Below are positions 45,115 through 57,500 of a DNA stretch of 64,000 bases, one piece after another. Position numbers and translations under genes: made by a program. The notes beneath the pieces were generated by a model. That model saw only the letters and a program-made list of their open reading frames with translations. It ran no database searches and was not told the DNA's origin. The DNA is taken from contig JAQNBH010000017.1 in assembly GCA_028752905.1 (NCBI GenBank), forward strand, positions 34,691,364-34,755,363, in the 5' to 3' direction. The first letter of the stretch is position 1; the number at the start of each line of letters is the position of its first letter. Source of the stretch: Cladorhizidae sp. MBARI D1340-BT2 (taxonomy: Eukaryota; Porifera; Demospongiae; Poecilosclerida; Cladorhizidae).

Positions 45115-46275
45115 CTCTGTCAAAAATGTAGCTCAAGCAACTCTATAGCCCTCAGCACTATGTAAGTTTGCCATTAAAAAGGTTGAGCTATAAACAGAAA
45201 AGAAATTGCTAGCTAGCTAACAAGTTCAATGGTGCTTCTAAGCTTTAGCTACTTACCTTAGCGCAAAAGTGCCTTAGCGCAAAAGTGATAGTTTATCAAT
45301 AGGATGGTCAGACAAAACAAGAAATCTAAGCTGCTAATTCCAAGTTTTTTCCTATAAATAGTATTGTAGGCGATGTAATGCTTATTGAGGTCACGCCCAT
45401 CTTTATCAGCAAAATTTCTAATTAGTACTCAGATGGGTGTGGTGACTAACCAAGGGAGTGGTGACGAAGTTCTTGTTGTGTCTTCCTCTACGAAGCAGAG
45501 CCACCGGAAGGTAGGATGGTCTAGCTGTTTAGTGTCTAGACAGCTAACTGACTGACTTAAAAACTTGGTTATCAACTATTATTTCCTAAAAGAAGCCCAA
45601 GTTACTTTGTCGTTTGTGACAAATCATGGTCATAAGCTAGCTATTCGAGCTAATCCTCTAGGTGTCTGTCCTTCAACCTACATAATTATCTATATCAACA
45701 CACCATTATTCCACATCGCCATATAGTCATTCAAAGTTTGTAATAGGTAATAGTATATTATGCCAGACCAATATTCCAGAGAATATCTGACAGCCTAAGC
45801 ATTTCTACACTTCAAAAGCATGTCTATAGCCTTTAGTACTAAGTAAGTTTGTCATAGAAACAATTTAGCTATACAGAAAAGAAATTGCTAGCTAGGTAGT
45901 GACTAACAGAGAACAGATCAATGGTGCTTCTTGGCTATAGCTACTTGCCCTAGCATTGATGTGGTGTTTTTTTAAATCAGCGAATAGCTTGTAGGCAACT
46001 TAGGAGCATATTAGGATCACGCCCTTTCTTCTGTCAGCAAAATTTGTAACTAGTGCCTGGAAGTGAGTGGTAAGCAACACAATCTTCTTGTTGCACCTGC
46101 TCTTCCAAGAAGCAGAGCTATCACAGAAGGTAAGATGATCTAGTTGTTCAATGTTAGGTAGCCAACTAAAAGCTGGGCTGTGCACTGCCCAACAATTGCT
46201 TCTAGAAGCTAAGATTATGAGTCCTAAGTTACTTTGTTCTTCATGACAATTATGACCATGAGCTAGGTAGCTAGC
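45115..46275. repeat. Diverged direct duplication, about 0.5 kb
   Basis: 45130-45620 and 45820-46270 align with many substitutions. Shared blocks include ACAGAAAAGAAATTGCTAGC, CAATGGTGCTTCT, GTCACGCCC/ATCACGCCC with CAGCAAAATTT, TTCTTGTTG and AAGCAGAGC followed by GAAGGTARGATG. No coding function was recognised. The conserved GAAG-GTARG resembles a splice donor. Confidence 0.7.
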
Positions 46276-46334
46276 TCTAATAGAATGCTAGTTGTTAGTT
46301 TTGCTAGAGCTAATGCAGCTAAAGTCATTATATC

Positions 46335-46380
46335 TAAATTATATCAACTGAGGGTTCATTGAGAGCAACAGTAGTTATGA
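46335..46380 (+). repeat. Penelope-type repeat tail
   Basis: TATATCAACTGAGGGTTCATTGAGAG matches the tail TATGTCAACTGAGAGTTCAT found after the palindromic copies. Confidence 0.5.
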
Positions 46381-47045
46381 TGAACTGCTTTTATGATAAT
46401 TTTCACCTTGTCTTCAAATGCAGGTGGATATGTTCTGAACAAGTAAACTCTGAAAAATCCAGTTCTTCAATGAATAATAAATGTTAATTTATACAAATAA
46501 ATAACTTGTGAAATCGGGAACAAATCTAGAGGGTTGAATTGGAGTAGGTGAGTGTGAGGGCTGCGATGGTATGGGAGCTGAAAGCTGTTGAGGAGAGGTA
46601 GTTGGTTCTTTGGAAGGCCACAGAAGCTCCACTGCCACTGGGCTACTGGTAGCCAAATATCAAGTGAAACATCACTGCTCATGTGTTCCTCCACAAAAAT
46701 GTCCTTGTCCAGATAGCCCTAGAAGTCACTGTCAAAGTGGTCACTTCGGGGTCTGTCCAAGTACGCAAGCAAAAAATCTGGGTAAGGTGGTAACAATTCT
46801 ATGCCTATCACATAGTAAAAAGGTAAATGAAGAGGGGAAATTCCAGTTGCTTATAAAAAGAAGCTAAAATGCATAAATGCATTAAATAACGGCATTTAGC
46901 GCTCTCTCTCAAATGCGTTACTGACAGTCAAAGAGTTAAAAAGAAGTCAGGTGCACACGTACATCACGTTGTTTTAATTTTTAGCCATAAAGTGTCACTA
47001 ACTAACGATACATTCATCCCTGTTATTAGAGGGACAACTAAGGGT
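46381..47045. other. Non-coding stretch
   Basis: Nothing recognised. Confidence 0.35.
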
Positions 47046-47049
47046 AACA

Positions 47050-47800
47050 ACTTCCAGTACAAGCTTGTGCAGCAGAACAACCCACCACAGCCAGTACAAG
47101 CTTTAGCAGGGCAACCCACCACAGCAGGGAGTACAAGCTTGTGCAGCAGGACAACCCACCACTGCAAGGAGTACAAGCTTATGCAGCAGGATAACCCACC
47201 ACTGCAGGGAGTACAAGCTTGTGTAGCAGGACAACCCACCACTGCAAGTTTGTGAACCCACCACAGCCAGTACAAGCTTGTGCAGCAGGACAACCCACCA
47301 TTGCAAGGAGTACAAGCTTGTGCAGCAGGACAACCCACCACTGCAAGGAGTACAAGCTTGTGCAGCAGAACAACCCACCACAGCCAGTACAATCTTGTGC
47401 AGCAGGACAACCCACTACTGCAGGGAGTGCAAGCTTGTGTAGCAGGACAACCCACCACTGCAGGGGGTGCAAGCTTGTGAACCCACCACAGCAAGTACAA
47501 GCTTGTGTAGCAGGACAACCCACCACTGCAGGGAGTACAAGCTTGTGTAGCAGGACAACCCACCACTGCAGGGAGTACAAGCTTGTGAACCCACCACAGC
47601 CAGCACAAGCTTGTGCAGCAGGACAACCCACCACTGCAGGGGGTGCAAGCTTGTGAACCCACCACAGCCAGCACAATGTGCAGCAGAACAACCCACCACT
47701 GCAGGGAGTACAGCAGTACAAGTTTGTGCAGCAGGACAGCCCACCCCAGCAGTACAAGTTTGTACAACGGGACAACCCACCCCTGCAGGGAGTAGAGCAG
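47050..47800. repeat. 36-bp minisatellite
   Basis: Units of AGTACAAGCTTGTGCAGCAG, GACAACCCACCACTGCAGGG, with shortened variants (GTGAACCCACCACAGCCAGT). The long Cys/Gly/Leu-rich minus-strand frame (46964-47815) is produced by the repeat. Confidence 0.92.
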
Positions 47801-48180
47801 TATACACGTGGCCATTTAAAAAAGAAATATTCTGAATTTTAATTCTAATTTTTTTACCACAGAGACAAGGCACAGCTGGAGGTGACAGGATGTATGCAAG
47901 CAATCTGCGAGAGACCTGTACTCATGATATGCTTACCCAGCCAATCCACTTCAGCTCTAGACAAACTGCCCAGCCCCCCCACACACATAATGACAGCCTG
48001 ATCTCCCTTGGAGTGTGTCTTACCATCTGTGGTGTTGTCCCAGTAGCAGGAACTCGCCGTGTGCAGACCAGCACCATTCTTCTGCATTATAACACTAGTC
48101 ACTGTGAGAGGGGAAATGCAATGCACGCATGCACACTACGTCATACACAGAACAGAACTTCCATTAAGAGTTAAATTTAA
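47801..48180. other. Non-coding or possibly exonic stretch
   Basis: A pyrimidine tract and acceptor (TTTTTTTACCACAG) precede an open stretch at 47863 (DKAQLEVTGCMQAI), but no family was recognised and no donor is convincing. Confidence 0.25.
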
Positions 48181-48181
48181 G

Positions 48182-48202
48182 GGAGGGGGGGGGGGGGGGG
48201 GT
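48182..48202. repeat. Poly-G tract
   Basis: A G-run of about 20 bases with one A, then TCGCCC. It is one of four long G/C homopolymers in the window. Confidence 0.8.
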
Positions 48203-48382
48203 CGCCCATTCAATTCATTTGGGGGTTGATGGGGGAAGAGGGCAAGCGGTTCTACAGAGCATTGACCTATATACAGACAGTTGCTCTTCGGAATTCTTTT
48301 TTCTTGCCAAGCTCTTTGCAGAGCAAGTGAGCCTGAAGGGATAAGGTTCTAATGTTCCATGTACTGTCTTCTTCCCTCACAG

Positions 48383-48532
48383 CCACGGCAAGTAAAGGCA
48401 GGAGTTGGTGGAGGGACTGTGGGATTTTTTGGACTCTTCATTAGCAATTCTATAGAGAATATCCCTGCATTCATTTTCAATACTGAGGGTTTAGGGGAGG
48501 ACTTCAAACACATTGCCATTAACACAAAGTGA
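48383..48532 (+). CDS. Possible terminal exon of an unrecognised gene
   Basis: After a good acceptor (TTCTTCCCTCACAG) a 49-codon frame reads PRQVKAGVGGGTVGFFGLFI and IPAFIFNTEGLGEDFKHIA and stops at TGA. The Gly-rich hydrophobic segment could be membrane-associated. I do not recognise the family and found no partner exons, so this may be chance. Confidence 0.25.
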   Translation, partial: PRQVKAGVGGGTVGFFGLFISNSIENIPAFIFNTEGLGEDFKHIAINTK

Positions 48533-48879
48533 ATGAACATGCTGCATACATCGTGGTTTATCTTCCTAAACTCCATCTACCACTTGGATGCAGCAGTGGA
48601 AATCAAAAGCATGAAAACCTTCTAGCTTCATCAACTGAAGCTAGTGGACTAGCTTTGAGGCAAATCTTGATTATATATTGAATACTGAAGCCTCCCTCAG
48701 ACAGCGGATGAACTAGAGCATTATTGCAATCAGGTATAAAGATACGCGATAGTGGGGAATTGGACGCTGAAACAAGTAAAAAAAGCAGTGTGTAGCTCTG
48801 AGAACCAGGTCACAAAACATTACACTAGTCTTGTACTCATGAAGCAAAGCCAGTGGTTTTTCCTGGAACTTGTCAACCT
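48533..48879. other. Non-coding stretch
   Basis: Nothing recognised. Confidence 0.35.
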
Positions 48880-49545
48880 TGACCCTCCTTGAAGCACTAG
48901 CTGTAGCATTGCTCATTTCATGAGAATGTCTCCCAGATTCAGGGAGGTCTAATAGAAAACCTTGACTCTCCCTGAAGCACTAGCTGTAGCATTGCTGCTT
49001 TCATGAGAATGTCTCATAGATTCAGGGAGGTCTGATAGAAAAACTTGACTCTCCTTGAAGCACTAGCTGAAGCTTTGCTGCTCCCATGAGAATGTCTCTT
49101 AGATTCAGGGAGGTCTGATAGAAAACCTTGACTCTCCTTGAGCACTAGCTGTAGCATTGCTGCTCCCATGAGAATGTCTCATAGATTCAGGGAGGTCTGA
49201 TAGAAAAACTTGACTCTCCTTAAAAAGCACTAGCTGAAGCTTTGCTGCTCTCATGAGAATGTCTCCTAGATTCAGGGAGGTCTGATAGAAAACCTTGACT
49301 CTCCTTGAGCACTAGCTGTAGCATTGCTGCTCCCATGAGAATGTCTCCTAGATTCAGGGAGGTCTGATAGAAAAACTTGACTCTCCTTAAAAAGCACTAG
49401 CTGAAGCTTTGCTGCTCTCATGAGAATGTCTCCTAGATTCAGGGAGGTCTGATAGAAAACCTTGACTCTCCTTGAGCACTAGCTGTAGCATTGCTGCTCC
49501 CATGAGAATGTCTCCTAGATTCAGGGAGGTCTGATAGAAAACTGA
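48880..49545. repeat. About 83-bp minisatellite, eight copies
   Basis: Units of TTGACTCTCCTTGAGCACTA, GCTGTAGCATTGCTGCTCCC, ATGAGAATGTCTCCTAGATT and CAGGGAGGTCTGATAGAAAA. Two alternating variants (AGC-CATTGC and AAGC-TTTGC) suggest duplication of a two-unit block. Confidence 0.92.
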
Positions 49546-50660
49546 GAACTGTGGCTTGAGCCCAAACTAAAAATTAAAAAAAGACGTTTTTGTCACTCAT
49601 TCATACATGCAGACTTTCCTGCATCGCAAACCTATTTATGTGGGAGTAATATAAAACAAGCAGAAATCCAGCAATAACTGTACTCTCACCTATGTATTTA
49701 TAAGGCTTGGACAACTTTGTGAGTTCCTTCAGGCATGCTTCAACGATACTGGAGGTCCATTGGTTCACTTTATTATTTTGGTAAGATGCAGAGCCAAGCA
49801 CACTCTCAACTGCCTACACACATACATACCACATAAACACACACACACACACACACACACATAAACACACACACACATAAACACACACATGCACAACACA
49901 GACACAAGGTGATTAAAATTTGTCATTAATAAGTAAGCGTCAACACTCATTGTTAAGCAAGGCGTCAATTGCATCAGTCGGCAAGAAAATGGGCCGTCAA
50001 TACATAGCAACTGTTTAATAGCAACTATTTAATTAACAAGCAATGCCCAAATGCTATAGGCTTGAACTCCGAGCCATGGATCTCTGGCTAGTCAGAAAGA
50101 GACACAAATTTGCCTAGAGGCTAACAGTGGACCAAACCACTGCTGGCTTTTTCTAGCTGGAAATAGAGCAGGTCTGACGCTTAAAGAATACAGGTCAGAA
50201 CCAAGGCACTTTAACAAAAAGCAGGTGGATACCTGCTAACAACCAACTTTTACAAAATTCCGCTACTCTCGCAGATATGTAAATATGTTGGTCACATGAC
50301 AACTATAATGACGAGAATCATTTTGCAATTTATGAAAAAGCTACTAATAGACTGTTGGACCAATCAGTAGACACGTGTTGTTGCCTGTGGCTATTATTAC
50401 AATATGCCTGGTTGTGTTTCTGGTTGGGTGGCTGTCAGCAATGCTTACATCTTGAATGATCTGCTTTACTTCATCGATCACAAATGTGGCCTACAATGAA
50501 GAGAGACAACATGAAAGTTAAAAGACAATCTACAAGAAGTTCTCCAAACACCCCTCCCCTGCAAAGAGTCTGGATAGTCTGACATTGCCAACCCTTTTCC
50601 ACAGAGAGACAAGGTATGTGACACTGACACTGCTTTTTATTCTGAGTGCACTTCAATCTT
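49546..50660. other. Non-coding stretch with CA microsatellite
   Basis: A (CA)n run with ATAA interruptions lies at 49837-49890. No gene recognised. Confidence 0.5.
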
Positions 50661-50665
50661 GATGT

Positions 50666-50850
50666 TACAATAACCTTCTCAATAATCAACTTCAATTTGT
50701 ATTCTCTCGACGTTTCGACTAGATGCTCTAGCTCATATCCTGATGAAGGCTAGAGCATCTAGTCGAAACGTCGAGAGAATACAATTTGAAGTTGATTATT
50801 GAGAAGGTTATTGTAATGTTATTATGTCAACTGAGAGTTCATCGAGAATC
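50666..50850 (+). repeat. Near-perfect 67-bp palindrome, Penelope-type repeat, copy 7
   Basis: Arms 50666-50732 and 50749-50815 are inverted with essentially one mismatch pair, around the 16-nt centre TCATATCCTGATGAAG. The right arm carries CTGATGA (50740-50746), a 7-bp helix (GGCTAGA/TCTAGTC with loop GCA) and GAAA (50765-50768), a hammerhead-like layout. The family tail ATGTCAACTGAGAGTTCATC follows. Confidence 0.85.
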
Positions 50851-51533
50851 TTGATGTATTCGTAAATCTTCACCAGACATACAACTCCATGGCCACAAAT
50901 GTACCAAGTTTGGGTGAGATCAAACAATCACTGCATGGCAGTGTGCGACCCCCGACCCCTTTTCCCTCAATAATACAGTATAAAATAGGTAAAGGGTGAG
51001 CAGAATGATGCCGACACTTCCATAACACTTTGCGAGAACTTAGTTCAGCATACTTCTTATCCTGCTTAGGAGTGTGATCTATTCAACAATCTACAACTAT
51101 AGGTGTAGAGGGAACAAGTCACAAAACAACATACCCAGAAATAACACCCCCACTGGTTCAGAGGTTTCATGTTTTTAAACGCCAGGTACTGTTCAGTAGT
51201 ATATAAACCTGCTAGCTTCACTCTATCTTAGCTAGGTCATGAAATGCGTCTATCATTCTTACGTCATCTGATCTTAGAGAATCATCCATAGCTGACGTCC
51301 CTCCCTTCTTGGAACCTACGGGTCACGCATACAGGAAATATTTTTTCGTGCCTCGTTACTATGGCTCTCCGCTTCCTTACCCTAGAACCTAGGCGCCCGA
51401 ACACGTCCCCCGGATATGCCCAACCCGAGGTCGTCAACTTCGAGTTGGTTCGATTGCGACGAGCTAGGTGGGACTCAAGACCTTCTACCCTCCGTTCAGA
51501 AATTTGTCTGCGTCGTCGCTTCGGAGTAGCTGT
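50851..51533. promoter_or_regulatory. Upstream region of the FAM76-like gene, CpG-richer zone
   Basis: From about 51285 to 51560 the sequence becomes richer in G, C and CpG than its surroundings (for example CGAGGTCGTCAACTTCGAGT). It directly precedes the FAM76-like start codon. It is probably promoter and 5' leader by position only; no core motif is claimed. The rest (50851-51280) shows nothing recognised. Confidence 0.35.
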
Positions 51534-54500
51534 ATGTCTTCGAAGCGTAGTTCTGGGAGCACTACTGAGAGACTGTTTGCCTGTACAAATTGTCATAAGA
51601 GATGCAAGTTTGAAGACCTTTCGGCTAGCCAGCAGCTGTGCAAGGTGTCGGCATCCGTGTACACAACTTATCTATGCTCCCACTCACCTCACGTATGGTG
51701 AAAGTATTGAATCCCAAGTTAAATATTTACTGTTTGTACATAGGCTAGAGTGAAGTAGAAAAACAAGGAACAGTGTACTGTCCCAGAGTAGTTGACACTT
51801 ATTCACAAGGTGTCTTGCAAGGAGAAACTTTCACCAACTACTGGAATGATAAACAGCTAGGATCATGCCCTTCCCTAACCCCGCCCTAGGAGATATGTAC
51901 CTAGGGGTTTGTGGTCTGAAGTCCTTTCTCAGACTAATTGTTTACTTCTCTCCCACTTACATTTAGCTCTGCAGGAAGCAGTTTCCGTCGGTGACATGCT
52001 GCTACTGTAAACTGGAATATCACCCCATCAAGTGCGTTAACATTACTTCCAGATTTTTTTGGTTTTTTTAACTTGATTATGCTTGTTGTTTATACAAATT
52101 TAGACCCACGGATAGCCCAAATATTCATGCATGCGAGCACTGTGCTAGAGACGTTAAGCAATATGGGAAGGTGAGTCCACCAAATGTCTCCATCGTGATC
52201 TGTCTCTTACTGTCTTCAAAACCTTGTTTGTAAATGTAGCCTTCCTCCTGCGCGGTGTGCACGCTGCAGTCTGCCTTCAATGGAAAGAAATGTACCAGGT
52301 AGATGTTGACGAGAATCCTGTGTGTATGCTTGCTTGCTTTGTTTGATTGCACGGTGTTATTCAAGTGTGTACAGCAAGTGAGTTATACAAGCATAGCAAC
52401 AATAGACTGTGTGTGTTTATTGTGTGAAACACGTTAGCAACGAGTGTGGATTTGTTTTAGCAATGAGTGTGGATGCATTAGCAATGAGTGTGGATGCATT
52501 AGCAACGAGTGTGGATGCATTAGCAACGAGTGTGGATGCGTTAGCAATGAGTGTGGATGTGTTAGCAATGAGTGTGAATCCACTAGCAACGAGTGTGGAT
52601 TCATTAGCAACGAGTGTGGATGTGTTAGCAACGAGTGTGGATGCATTAGCAACGAGTGTGGATGCATTAGCAACGAGTGTGGATGCATTAGCAACGAGTG
52701 TGGATGCATTAGCAACGAGTGTGGATGCGTTAGCAACGAGTGTGGATGCATTAGCAACGAGTGTGGATGCATTAGCAACGAGTGTGGATGTGTTAGCAAC
52801 GAGTGTGGATGCATTAGCAACGAGTGTGGATGTGTTAGCAACGAGTGTGGATGTGTTAGCAATGAGTGTGGATGCGTTAGCAACGAGTGTGGATGCATTA
52901 GCAACGAGTGTGGATGCATTAGCAACGAGTGTGGATGTGTTAGCAACGAGTGTGGATGCATTAGCAACGAGTGGATGCATTAGCAACGAGTGTGGATGCA
53001 TTAGTAACGAGTGTGGATGTGTTAGCAACGAGTGTGGATGTGTTAGCAACGAGTGTGGATGCATTAGTAACGAGTGTGGATGCATTAGCAACGAGTGTGG
53101 ATGTGTTAGCAACGAGTGCGGATGCATTAGCAACGAGTGTGGATGCATTAGCAACGAGTGTAGATGCATTAGCAACGAGTGTGGATGTGTTAGCAATGAG
53201 TGTGGATGCATTAGCAACGAGTGTGGATGCATTAGCAACGAGTGTGGATGTGTTAGCAACGAGTGTGGATGCACTAGCAACGAGTGTGGATGCATTAGTA
53301 ACGAGTGTGGATTCATTAGCAACGAGTGTGGATTCATTAGCAACGAGTGTGGATGCATTAGCAACGAGTGTGGATGCATTAGCAACGAGTGTGGATTCAT
53401 TAGCAACGAGTGTGGATGCATTAGCAACGAGTGTGGATGTGTTAGCAATGAGTGTGGATGCATTAGCAACGAGTGTGGATGCATTAGCAACGAGTGTGGA
53501 TGTGTTAGCAACGAGTGTGGATGCACTAGCAACGAGTGTGGATGCATTAGTAACGAGTGTGGATTCATTAGCAACGAGTGTGGATGCATTAGCAACGAGT
53601 GTGGATGCATTAGCAACGAGTGTGGATGCATTAGCAACGAGTGTGGATTCATTAGCAACGAGTGTGGATGCATTAGCAACGAGTGTGGATGCGTTAGCAA
53701 CGAGTGTGGATGCATTAGTAACGAGTGTGGATGTGTTAGCAATGAGTGTGAATCCACTAGCAACGAGTGTGGATTCATTAGTAACGAGTGTGGATGTGTT
53801 AGCAACGAGTGTGGATGCATTAGCAACGAGTGTGGATGCATTAGCAACGAGTGTGGATTCATTAGCAACGAGTGTGGATGCATTAGCAATGAGTGTGGAT
53901 GTGTTAGCAATGAGTGTGGATGCATTAGCAACGAGTGTGGATGCATTAGCAACGAGTGTGGATGTGTTAGCAACGAGTGTGGATGTGTTAGCAATGAGTG
54001 TGGATGTGTTAGCAATGAGTGTGGATGCGTTAGCAACGAGTGTGGATGCATTAGCAACGAGTGTGGATGCATTAGCAACGAGTGTGGATGCATTAGCAAC
54101 GAGTGTGGATGCATTAGCAACGAGTGTGGATGCATTAGCAACGAGTGTGGATGCACTAGCAACGAGTGTGGATGCATTAGTAACGAGTGTGGATTCATTA
54201 GCAACGAGTGTGGATGCATTAGCAACGAGTGTGGATGCATTAGCAACGAGTGTGGATGCATTAGCAACGAGTGTGGATGCATTAGCAACGAGTGTGGATG
54301 CGTTAGCAACGAGTGTGGATGCATTAGCAACGAGTGTGGATGTGTTAGCAATGAGTGTGGATGCATTAGCAACGAGTGTGGATGTGTTAGCAACGAGTGT
54401 GGATGCATTAGCAACGAGTGTGGATGCATTAGCAACGAGTGTGGATGCATTAGCAACGAGTGGATGCATTAGCAACGAGTGTGGATGCATTAGCAACGAG

Positions 54501-57500
54501 TGTGGATGCATTAGCAACGAGTGTGGATGCATTAGCAACGAGTGTGGATGCATTAGCAACGAGTGTGGATGATTAGCAACAAGTGTGGATGCATTAGCAA
54601 CGAGTGTGGATGTGTGGTGCTGTTTTCATTTTATTACGCCTTCGCTTTTTAATTTTGCCATATATGAAGATCAAAGTACCTAGGTACTAAATAGCAATAA
54701 AAGGCTGATTGATAGAGAAATTAAAGTGTGTATAGGTAGCTGAATTTTTTTTAACCCTTACCAGACGGGGACAAAATTTATTGTTGATAGGACGACGCTC
54801 GCAAAAAAAACAGATGCTGAGTGCACTATTTTACTTGCATGCATTTTTTTTTAAAGAAAAAAGTTAGTAGTCCTTCAGGGTCGAACTCAAATGCTGGATT
54901 TAACTATCATTGGTACTTCCATTGTTACTGGAACACAACCTGGATGAGTAGTATCTCGATCCTTTGGCTATTGTGCTTCTTGTTGAATTAGCTATTCTAG
55001 CATTTCGTTCAAACTTGTCACCTATTTTATTTCGATTTTGGATAAGCTTGCTGGAAAGACTTCAAAGTATGTTTAGGGAACTGCCTAGTATGTAGCTAAC
55101 TACTTGCCGAGTTTTAGTTCATAACTAAAGATGCCTCAATAGTAGCGCCTGTGTTGACTCGTGTTTTTTTTCAGATCGCGATGTGTCTGCCACGGAAGCT
55201 GTTAAATATGGTTGACTTCATGGGCATCTGAGCTTAGATATGAGAGTATATAAGCTTACTTCAGGTAAGAAGCTAATAGCCAGCTATTATCTTAGTAGCT
55301 AGCTATTTTCTGATTTATACCTAGTAGCTAAGCCCGTTTCTCGAGCTAGCTAGCTATATTGTTCGTCTCCCGAGAAACCAGAGCTAATTATAAAGTGAGT
55401 CTACAAAAACTAATATTCACTTTCTTCAAGTTAAGATACACTTGCCCATCATGGGGATATAGAAAATAGATCCTAAACTTCATGGGCAAGAGAGAAACTG
55501 GCAGCTCTGAATGCTTTGAATGTTATGATAATTTCTATAATACAACATTCAAAGCCATGTGTCTTTTTCACTTCTCATTGTTGCTTGGTGAGTGTTGCTT
55601 GGTGAGCTTGTCATGTAGGTAAATTGGACCCATAACATCTGTGCATTGTACAGATAGTGTATATACCTATCATATCTGTTATACCTTTCTTTCTTGTTCA
55701 TACTAGACATACAAATGTTCACTTGAAGCTAAGGCAGTATTAATATTATGTCACATCGCATCACCTCGCTTCAAGCAGTTCACAATATCTGACCGCTTCA
55801 CTTCTCCAATCACGAAACTCCACCCATTAATTAATGCGCTCTCGATCTCTAAATGACTTGCCAAATAGAGCCATATACTAGGAAAGTTCCTCACCAACCT
55901 TTCCACGTTCATCTCTTCCTTGGAGAAACTTGTTTTCTTTCTTTTTTAAACACAAATAAAGCACACCGACACGTGTCGACCAACAGTTGCAACCGGAACT
56001 ATAATAGAAATCGAGTCAATTCAAACGCCGTGACTTCATGTTCACGATATCAATAAACTGTCGTGTGGGTGCTTGTGCTAGCAACATATTGTTAACCAGA
56101 TTTTACACCTCCATTCTCTGCTTAACCCTCTCTCTCCCAGTCAGTTCAACTTCCAATAGCTCCAAGTTCTGTGCAACACCATCTGAACTCCACTTCTATT
56201 GTATGCTGATATCCACAAATATAATACATGTATATATATATATCCATCAAAATTGTGCTCTCTCTCTCAGTATCTATCCAAGACATGATCCACAATATTT
56301 AATGTACACTGCATGTTTTCCTGTAATAATTTAGAAATAGCTGCGTACTGGAGCTGGTAACTGAACCTTTTGGGAGCCAGGTCTCCCACAACGAAGGGCG
56401 GGAGACAGACATATTGATCAGTAGTTATGGTGCGTGGTGAGGGAGCAGTCATAATGAAGAAACCCATCATGATTTCTTGATGCTCGTCCTAACGATTACT
56501 AACGTGCAAGTCACGTAACTGTGACGTTCGTCTTACACACTTAATCATGTCACGGATTTGTGACGCTCGTCCAGTATGGAATATAAAAAAGATCTATTAA
56601 AAAAGCAGGCCTCTAAAAGATATTAAAGTTTGAAGAATTTTGCTTTGCAGTTGTTAGAGCACGAGAATTTATTGGAGCAGACGTGGTTGTCCTCGTCTGC
56701 AACTGGAGGAAGTGTTCTTGACATATGAACAAGTTCATTGTTTGGGAATTCCATAACTCTGCTAGCTGCTGCTTGGATAGCCAGGTGATCTTGTCTCCAT
56801 AACTCTGTAGCTGCTGCTTGGATAGCCAGGTGATCTTGTCTCCATAACTCTGTAGTGGATGGCCAGGTGATCTTGTCTCCATAACTCTGCTAGCTGCTGC
56901 TTGCATTGCTAGGTGATCTTGTCTCCATAACTCTGTAGTGGATGGCCAGGTGATCTTGTCTCCATAACTCTGCTAGCTGCTGCTTGGATTGCTAGGTGAT
57001 CTTGTCTCCATAACTCTGTAGTGGATGGCTAGGTGATCTTGTCTCCATAACTCTGCTAGCTGCTGCTTGTATGGCTAGATGCTCTTGTCTCCATAACTCT
57101 GCTAGCTGCTGCTTGGATGGCTAGGTGCTCTTGTCTCCATAACTCTGCTAGCTGCTGCTTGGATGGCTAGTGCTAGCTCCATAACTCTGCTAGCTGCTGC
57201 TTGTATGGCTAGGTGATCCTGTCTCCATAACTCTGCTAGCTGCTGCTTGGATGGCTAGGTGCTCTTGTCTCCATAACTCTGCTAGCTGCTGCTTGGATGG
57301 CTAGGTGCTCTTGTCTCCATAACTCTGCTAGCTGCTTCTTGGATAGCTAGTGCTCCTAACTCCATAACTCGGCTAGCTGCTGATTGTGTGTCTGGCTACA
57401 CATTTGACTCCATTGTGACTATGAGGGGTAACAAAATATCCTAGCAACCAATCATTGTTGGCGCATGCTCATAGAGTTTAGCATAACTTCATGCAATAAA

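Noticed and set aside
46964..47815. 283-codon Cys/Gly/Leu-rich minus-strand frame
   Set aside because: Explained by the 36-bp minisatellite.
49832..49900. Val/Cys-rich minus-strand frame
   Set aside because: CA microsatellite translation.
52409..54572. Very long open frames (533-687 codons) on both strands
   Set aside because: They are produced by a 21-bp tandem repeat whose length is a multiple of three. All readable frames translate to the same short repeat and frames switch at 2-base deletions.
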